From the NCBI RefSeq assembly GCF_014211915.1, contig NZ_CP060039.1, forward strand, positions 372,001 to 436,000: 64,000 nucleotides of DNA, read 5' to 3'. The position numbers and the translations under genes are program-made. This stretch comes from Burkholderia cenocepacia (GTDB lineage Bacteria > Pseudomonadota > Gammaproteobacteria > Burkholderiales > Burkholderiaceae). This document shows, in pieces, positions 58,056 to 64,000 of the stretch (its first letter is position 1; each line of letters begins with the position of its first letter). The notes under the pieces are model-generated. The model made no database searches. It saw only the letters and a list, made by a program, of their open reading frames with translations, and was not told the origin of the DNA.

Positions 58056-58781
58056 ATGAACGATCGCGAAGTCGCCGACTACCTGCTCGCCAATCCCGAA
58101 TTCTTCGCGCAGCACGCCGAGCTGCTCGCGACGATCCGTCTCGCGAACCCGCACGGCAAGGCCGCGATCTCGCTGCAGGAGCGGCAGATGGAGATGCTGC
58201 GCGACAAGAACAAGCATCTCGAGCGCCGGCTCGCCGAGCTCGTGCGCTACGGCCACGAGAACGACAGCCTGTCCGCGAAGTTCAGCCGCTGGACCGCGCG
58301 CGTGATCGCGGAACGCGATCCGTACGCGCTGCCGCGCACGATCGCCGACGGCATCGCCGACGTGTTCGACGTGCCGCAGACGGCGTTGCGCGTGTGGGAC
58401 GTCGCCGACACCTACGCGCAAGCCGACTTCGCGCGCCAGGTCGGCGAGGAAGTGCGCCTGTTCACGAACGGCCTGTCGACGCCGTACTGCGGCGCGAACA
58501 CCGGCTTCGAAGCCGCCCAGTGGCTCGCGCCCGCACTCGCTGCCCCGGCCGCGAACGCAGCGGAAGGCGTCGAAGCCGCGCCGGCCGGCGACGGCTCGGC
58601 CGCGTCGGTCGCGCTGCTCGCGCTGCGCGCGCCGCTCGCCGGCAGCGATGCACCCGCGTTCGGCCTGCTGGTCCTCGGTTCGCCCGATCCGCGCCGCTTC
58701 CACGACGGGATGGCCACCGACTTCCTCGCGCAGATCGCGACGCTCGCGAGCGCCGCGCTCACGCGCCTGCTGCCGCACTGA
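58056..58781 (+). CDS. DUF484 family protein (GAF-like)
   Basis: 241 aa. MNDREVADYLLANPEFFAQH and AISLQERQMEMLRDKNKHLE are the DUF484 N-terminus and coiled coil; the rest is a GAF-like domain ending FLAQIATLASAALTRLLPH. Function unknown; it almost always lies between dapF and xerC. An Ala-rich insertion (about residues 160-185) is unusual in length. Confidence 0.9.
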   Translation: MNDREVADYLLANPEFFAQHAELLATIRLANPHGKAAISLQERQMEMLRDKNKHLERRLAELVRYGHENDSLSAKFSRWTARVIAERDPYALPRTIADGIADVFDVPQTALRVWDVADTYAQADFARQVGEEVRLFTNGLSTPYCGANTGFEAAQWLAPALAAPAANAAEGVEAAPAGDGSAASVALLALRAPLAGSDAPAFGLLVLGSPDPRRFHDGMATDFLAQIATLASAALTRLLPH

Positions 58782-58794
58782 TCCGCCGCACGCG

Positions 58795-59715
58795 ATGACC
58801 GACGATCCGATCGCCGCCTACCTGTCGAACCTGAAGCACGTCAGGCAGCTGTCGGAACACACGCTGCGCGCGTACACGCACGAACTCGACGAACTGAAGA
58901 AGCTCGCGGCCGGCCGGCCGCTCGAAGCATTGACCGCCGCCGACATGCGCGGCGCGGTCGTGCGCGGGCACGCGGCCGGACTGTCCGCGCGCTCGATCTC
59001 GCACCGCCTTTCCGCATGGCGTGCGTTCTATCGCTGGTTCGCGCAACGCGTCGAGATGCCCGCGAATCCCGTCGCCGGGGTACGCGCGCCCAAACGCGAG
59101 AAATCGCTGCCCAAGGCGCTGTCGGTCGACGATGCGGTCGCACTGATGGACGCGCCGCTCGCCGGCACGACCGAAAGCATCCGCGACCACGCGATCCTCG
59201 AGCTGTTCTATTCGTCGGGGCTGCGCCTCGCCGAACTGGTCGGGCTCGACGTCCGGTACACGCAGGCCGACGGCTACCGCTCGGCCGGCTGGCTCGATCT
59301 CGCCGAAGCCGAAGTCACCGTGCGCGGCAAGGGCAACAAGGAGCGCAAGGTGCCGGTCGGCAGCAAGGCGATCGACGCGCTGAACGCGTGGCTCGCGGTG
59401 CGCGGCGAATTCGTGAAGCACGATCCGCATCCGCTGTTCGTGTCGGTGCGCGGCAACCGGATGTCGCCGGGCGTCGTGCGCGAGCGCGTGAAGCGCGCGG
59501 CGCTCGCCGCCGGCATCCCCGCCAACGTCCACCCGCACGTGTTGCGCCACTCGTTCGCGACGCACGTGCTGCAGTCGAGCGGCGACCTGCGCGCGGTGCA
59601 GGAACTGCTCGGCCATGCGAGCGTCGCCGCGACGCAGATCTATACGTCGCTCGACTTCCAGCATCTCGCGAAGATTTACGACAGCGCGCATCCGCGCGCG
59701 AAGAAGCGCGACTGA
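58795..59715 (+). CDS. xerC: Tyrosine recombinase XerC
   Basis: 306 aa. Catalytic residues: R144 (SSGLRLAEL), K179 (RGKGNKER), H248 and R251 (HPHVLRHSF), H274 (LLGHAS) and nucleophile Y283 (TQIYTSLD). It resolves chromosome dimers at dif with XerD. A loop of about 15 residues (RYTQADGYRSAGW) between R144 and K179 is longer than in E. coli XerC. It starts 13 bp after the DUF484 stop. Confidence 0.97.
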   Translation: MTDDPIAAYLSNLKHVRQLSEHTLRAYTHELDELKKLAAGRPLEALTAADMRGAVVRGHAAGLSARSISHRLSAWRAFYRWFAQRVEMPANPVAGVRAPKREKSLPKALSVDDAVALMDAPLAGTTESIRDHAILELFYSSGLRLAELVGLDVRYTQADGYRSAGWLDLAEAEVTVRGKGNKERKVPVGSKAIDALNAWLAVRGEFVKHDPHPLFVSVRGNRMSPGVVRERVKRAALAAGIPANVHPHVLRHSFATHVLQSSGDLRAVQELLGHASVAATQIYTSLDFQHLAKIYDSAHPRAKKRD

Positions 59716-59791
59716 CGCGCATCCCGTGTTACCCGCCACGCGCGGCGGCCGGCACCGGCCGGCGTCGCGCGCGGCCCATTTCGATCTCATC

Positions 59792-61006
59792 ATGCAAACC
59801 GTCACCCTCAAGCCGTCCAAGGAAAAATCGCTGCTGCGCCGCCATCCGTGGATCTACGCCAATGCGATCGACCGCGTCGACGGCAAGCCCGCGCCCGGCG
59901 CGACCGTGCTCGTGCGCGCGCACGACGGCCGCTTCCTCGCGCGCGGCGCGTACAGCCCGCAGTCGCAGATCCGCGTGCGGGTATGGAGCTTCGACGAGCA
60001 CGAGCCGATCGATCACGCGTTCTTCAAGCGCCGCGTGCAGCGCGCGGTCGCGCACCGCACGACGATGGTGTCGGGCACCGGCGCGGTGCGGCTCGTGTTC
60101 GGCGAAGCCGACGGGCTGCCGGGGCTGATCGTCGACTACTACGTCGCGGATACCGCCGAAGCCGGCGCGGCGCCGCGCGGCCAGCTGGTCTGCCAGTTCA
60201 TGGCCGCAGGCGTCGAAGCGTGGAAGGACGCGATCGTCGCGGCGCTCACCGGCGCGACCGGCTGCCCGAACGTGTACGAGCGCTCGGACGTGTCGATCCG
60301 CGACAAGGAAGGGCTCGAACAGACGACCGGCGTGCTGGCCGGCGACGCGCCGCCCGCGACGCTGATCGCGAACGAAAACGGCGTGCGCTATCACGTCGAC
60401 GTGCCGAACGGCCACAAGACGGGCTTCTACGTCGACCAGCGCGATAACCGCGCGCTCGTCGCGCAGTACGCGGCCGACCGCGACGTGCTGAACTGCTTCT
60501 GCTACACGGGCGGCTTCTCGCTCGCGGCGCTCAAGGGCGGCGCGAAACGCGTCGTGTCGATCGATTCGTCGGGCGACGCGCTCGCGCTCGCGCAGCAGAA
60601 CGTCGTGGCCAACGGCTTCGACGCGGCACGCGCGACCTGGCTCGACGCCGATGCGTTCAAGACGCTGCGCCGCCTCGTCGACGAAGGCGAGCGATTCGAC
60701 CTGATCGTGCTCGATCCGCCGAAGTTCGCGCCGACCCGCGACAGCGTCGATCGCGCGGCGCGCGCGTACAAGGACATCAACCTGAGCGGTTTCAGGCTGC
60801 TGCGTCCGGGCGGCCTGCTGTTCACGTACTCGTGCTCGGGCGCGATCGACATGGACCTGTTCCAGAAGATCGTCGCGGGCGCCGCGGCCGACGCAAAGGT
60901 CGACGCACGCATCCTGAAGCGGCTCGGCGCGGGCGTCGATCATCCGCTGCTCGCCGCGTTCCCGGAAGGCGAATATCTGAAGGGCCTGCTGTTGCAAATC
61001 GTCTGA
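59792..61006 (+). CDS. rlmI: Class I SAM-dependent rRNA methyltransferase (RlmI family)
   Basis: 404 aa. N-terminal PUA domain (KSLLRRHPWIYANAIDRVDG, FLARGAYSPQSQIRVRVWSF), then a Rossmann methyltransferase with DVLNCFCYTGGFSLAALKGG, VVSIDSSGDALALAQQN and IVLDPPKFAP, the NPPY-like motif. The E. coli homolog makes m5C1962 of 23S rRNA. An insertion near residues 125-140 (ADTAEAGAAPRG) is not typical. Confidence 0.88.
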   Translation: MQTVTLKPSKEKSLLRRHPWIYANAIDRVDGKPAPGATVLVRAHDGRFLARGAYSPQSQIRVRVWSFDEHEPIDHAFFKRRVQRAVAHRTTMVSGTGAVRLVFGEADGLPGLIVDYYVADTAEAGAAPRGQLVCQFMAAGVEAWKDAIVAALTGATGCPNVYERSDVSIRDKEGLEQTTGVLAGDAPPATLIANENGVRYHVDVPNGHKTGFYVDQRDNRALVAQYAADRDVLNCFCYTGGFSLAALKGGAKRVVSIDSSGDALALAQQNVVANGFDAARATWLDADAFKTLRRLVDEGERFDLIVLDPPKFAPTRDSVDRAARAYKDINLSGFRLLRPGGLLFTYSCSGAIDMDLFQKIVAGAAADAKVDARILKRLGAGVDHPLLAAFPEGEYLKGLLLQIV

Positions 61007-61197
61007 TCGCCCCGATCTAGCGCGGACTACCGCGCCCGCCCTCCGTTGGCGGCGCAGCGCCCCAGCCTGTCGTTCGGACGACGGGCGGGGGCTTGACAGG
61101 TATGTTTCAATGGATGGTTGTGCGCCCCGGCTCGCAGCGCGAGGGCGCGACGCACATCCTGGTTTTGACCCCGATTCACGAACCACAGGCGACCGAC

Positions 61198-62280
<1,083 letters not shown>

Positions 62281-62776
62281 TCCGCGCGGGCGCCCGCCGT
62301 GCGCCCGCTGCCCGGCCGCCCGCACCGGCGGCCGCGGCGGTCGCGCGGCGCCTTTTCCGGGCAGGGTTTCGCCGTCATCGCTTTTTCGCGATTTGCGCGT
62401 TATATTTTCTAGATATTGGCGCAGCCGACGGGGATCGACCCGATACGGCGCCCGCTTGCGATTCAGTTACAATACGTGCCCGCTGGAGTACGGCAACAAA
62501 CAGGCCCGGTTCTTGCTGAACCAGTTTTCCGGGCATCGCAACCGCGCCGGATCGCCAATCCGCCTCCCGGCCGCGGCCGATGCGATGTGCCGCGCAGCAC
62601 ACCGGTTCGCAGCGCGCGCAAATCCGCGCCAGGCCTATCCTGGTATTTGAGAACCGGTTTTCCAGAGGCTTTCGGCCCCGCGGCGGCAAATCGCAAATGA
62701 TTGCAAGCGCGGTTGCGGGTAATCCCAAAGTGCAGGCAATATCTCTCGATTTGCCGCACATTGAAGAAGCAAGCAG
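62281..62776 (+). promoter_or_regulatory. dksA: Promoter region and long leader of dksA
   Basis: A TACAAT -10 at 62468-62473 would give a leader of about 300 nt before dksA; the -35 is weak. An AT-rich patch TTATATTTTCTAGATATT lies at 62400-62417. No ORF with coding bias is present, and no known riboswitch was recognised. Confidence 0.4.
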
Positions 62777-63193
62777 ATGACGAAGAAACTCTTGACCGAA
62801 GCCGAAATCCTGAAGATGAGCGACAAGGATTACATGAATGAGGATCAGCTCGCCTTCTTCAAAAATCGGCTCGAACAGTTGCAGGCGGACATCCTCAAGA
62901 ATGCAGGCCAGACGACCGAGAACCTGCGCGAGACGGTGATCGTCCCCGATCCCGCCGACCGCGCGACGATCGAGGAAGAGCACGCGCTCGAGCTGCGTAC
63001 GCGCGATCGCGAACGCAAGCTCCTCAAGAAGGTTCAGCAGTCGCTCGCCCGCATCGATTCCGGCGATTACGGCTGGTGTGAGGAAACCGGCGAGCCGATC
63101 GGCATTCCGCGCCTGCTCGCGCGTCCGACCGCCACGCTGTCGCTCGAGGCGCAGGAGCGCCGCGAGCTGCGCCAGAAGCTGTTCGGCGACTGA
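62777..63193 (+). CDS. dksA: RNA polymerase-binding transcription factor DksA
   Basis: 138 aa. The coiled-coil tip acidic residues D58 and D61 (PDPADRATIEEEHALELRTR) that work with ppGpp in the secondary channel are conserved. The zinc finger keeps only C101 (YGWCEETG); the other three ligand positions are T104, S122 and A125, so zinc binding is not expected. It is therefore of the zinc-independent type. A strong terminator follows 35 bp after the stop. Confidence 0.95.
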   Translation: MTKKLLTEAEILKMSDKDYMNEDQLAFFKNRLEQLQADILKNAGQTTENLRETVIVPDPADRATIEEEHALELRTRDRERKLLKKVQQSLARIDSGDYGWCEETGEPIGIPRLLARPTATLSLEAQERRELRQKLFGD

Positions 63194-63228
63194 TCGAGCG
63201 GTATTCCGCTCAAACACGCTGCTTCCCG

Positions 63229-63260
63229 AAAGCGCGCGGCCTGCCGCGCGCTTTTTGTTT
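63229..63260 (+). terminator. Rho-independent terminator of dksA
   Basis: AAAGCGCGCGGC and its complement GCCGCGCGCTTT (63229-63240, 63243-63254) with a 2-nt loop, followed by TTGTTTT. Confidence 0.9.
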
Positions 63261-63302
63261 TCCGGCACCGGCTCCCGGCCGCCGGCCGATTTGCTTTCCC
63301 CT

Positions 63303-63330
63303 CTTGATATCCCGGCGCCCGCCCTAAAAT
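63303..63330 (+). promoter_or_regulatory. Sigma-32-like promoter of hslVU
   Basis: CTTGATA (63303-63309), a 12-bp spacer, then CCCTAAAAT (63322-63330). The first element fits the heat-shock -35 CTTGAAA, and the second partly fits the -10 CCCCATNT. It lies 100 bp upstream of hslV, a known heat-shock operon. Confidence 0.5.
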
Positions 63331-63429
63331 GAAACGGACGCGCGCCGGGCCGCTCCCCGGCGCACTGCGGATTCACGCGGCGGCGCGTCGCGCCGCCCGA
63401 CTCTTCCCCGTTTTTCTCAAGGAACGCAG

Positions 63430-63966
63430 ATGGAGCAATTTCACGGCACGACCATCGTTTCGGTCCGGCGCGGCGACAAGGTCGCGCTCGGCGGCGACGG
63501 CCAGGTAACCCTCGGCAACATCGTCATGAAGGGTGGCGCGCGGAAAGTGCGGCGGATCTACAACAACCAGGTTCTGGTCGGATTCGCGGGCGGCACCGCC
63601 GATGCGTTCTCGCTCCTCGACCGCTTCGAGGCGAAGCTCGAGAAGCACCAGGGCAACCTGACCCGCGCGGCCGTCGAGCTCGCGAAGGACTGGCGCACCG
63701 ACCGGATGCTGCGCCGCCTCGAGGCGATGCTGATCACGGCCGACGCGACCACCACGCTCGTCATCACCGGCAACGGCGACGTGCTCGACCCGGAAGGCGG
63801 CATCTGCGCGATCGGCTCGGGCGGCGCGTACGCACAGGCCGCGGCCCGCGCGCTCGTCGAGAACACCGAGCTGTCGCCGCGCGACATCGTCGAGAAGTCG
63901 CTCGGGATCGCGGGCGACATGTGCATCTACACGAACCACAACCGCATCATCGAAACGATCGAGTAA
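63430..63966 (+). CDS. hslV: ATP-dependent protease peptidase subunit HslV
   Basis: 178 aa. After removal of MEQFHG the catalytic N-terminal threonine is exposed ([20 protein letters not shown]). [20 protein letters not shown] and [20 protein letters not shown] are typical. It forms the proteolytic ring capped by HslU in the cytoplasm. It is followed 10 bp later by hslU. Confidence 0.97.
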   Translation: MEQFHGTTIVSVRRGDKVALGGDGQVTLGNIVMKGGARKVRRIYNNQVLVGFAGGTADAFSLLDRFEAKLEKHQGNLTRAAVELAKDWRTDRMLRRLEAMLITADATTTLVITGNGDVLDPEGGICAIGSGGAYAQAAARALVENTELSPRDIVEKSLGIAGDMCIYTNHNRIIETIE

Positions 63967-63976
63967 GGACAGCCCC

Positions 63977-64000
63977 ATGAGCACCATGACCCCTGCCGAG
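63977..64000 (+). CDS. hslU: ATP-dependent protease ATPase subunit HslU (start only)
   Basis: Only eight codons (MSTMTPAE) are in the window. AAGGA lies before ATG 63977 with suitable spacing, and the position directly after hslV is the conserved hslVU arrangement. A second ATG at 63986 (MTPAE) is an alternative start. Confidence 0.85.

Overview
The window is high-GC (strong G/C bias at third codon positions) and reads as chromosome 1 of a Burkholderia species, most likely of the B. cepacia complex. This is an inference from gene order and from remembered family sequences (metK, lpxL, dapF, xerC, dksA, hslV, the fliE/fliF flagellar block, HiPIP, a full dpp operon); no search was run. Nearly all of the DNA is coding. 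I find no rRNA, tRNA, CRISPR array, prophage or complete insertion sequence.

Layout. 1-8.5 kb: a truncated M24 aminopeptidase diverges from an XRE-cupin regulator; then come cca, a glutathione S-transferase, an NDUFA9-like protein and a soluble lytic transglycosylase (all minus), 5-formyl-THF cyclo-ligase (plus) and a MarR-type regulator (minus). 8.6-11.2 kb: the 5-oxoprolinase operon pxpBCA, divergent from the MarR gene across a palindromic operator. 11.7-18.5 kb: dppABCDF for peptide import with a TraB/GumN gene coupled to its 3' end (minus). 18.9-27 kb: an MHS-type transporter, HiPIP, a 283-bp cruciform-like repeat element, an L-2-hydroxyglutarate oxidase-like enzyme, an AAA ATPase, a nitroreductase, a small secreted protein, an EEP hydrolase and ferredoxin-NADP reductase. 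27-32.5 kb: a soluble histidine kinase/LuxR response regulator pair, an amino-acid permease, an XdhC-family protein and a PepSY membrane protein behind a Fur-box-like site.

32.8-43 kb: flagellar genes in two opposing sets. The minus set is fliS-fliT-fliK-like-flhB' behind a near-consensus sigma-28 promoter, plus a separate fliE. The plus set is the tightly overlapping fliFGHIJK operon. 43-53.7 kb: metabolic and stress genes (GMC alcohol oxidase, coniferyl-aldehyde dehydrogenase, SrkA kinase, EamA transporter, aldo/keto reductase, PhyH dioxygenase and small proteins) with the longest gene-poor gaps.

53.8-64 kb: a housekeeping cluster. metK and lpxL diverge from overlapping promoters; dapF, a DUF484 gene, xerC, an RlmI-type methyltransferase, a CobW-type GTPase, dksA and hslVU follow. 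A HigB/HigA toxin-antitoxin pair sits inside this cluster, on the opposite strand between lpxL and dapF.

The most unusual non-genic object is the repeat at 20714-20996: perfect 31-bp terminal inverted repeats enclose two further long hairpins. Other items worth attention are the zinc-ligand-free DksA beside a His-rich metallochaperone, the cleavage-site-less FlhB fragment paired with a second FliK-like protein, the dppA/dppB intercistronic hairpin, a GTTAC half-site array upstream of the two-component genes, and the shared -10 element between metK and lpxL.
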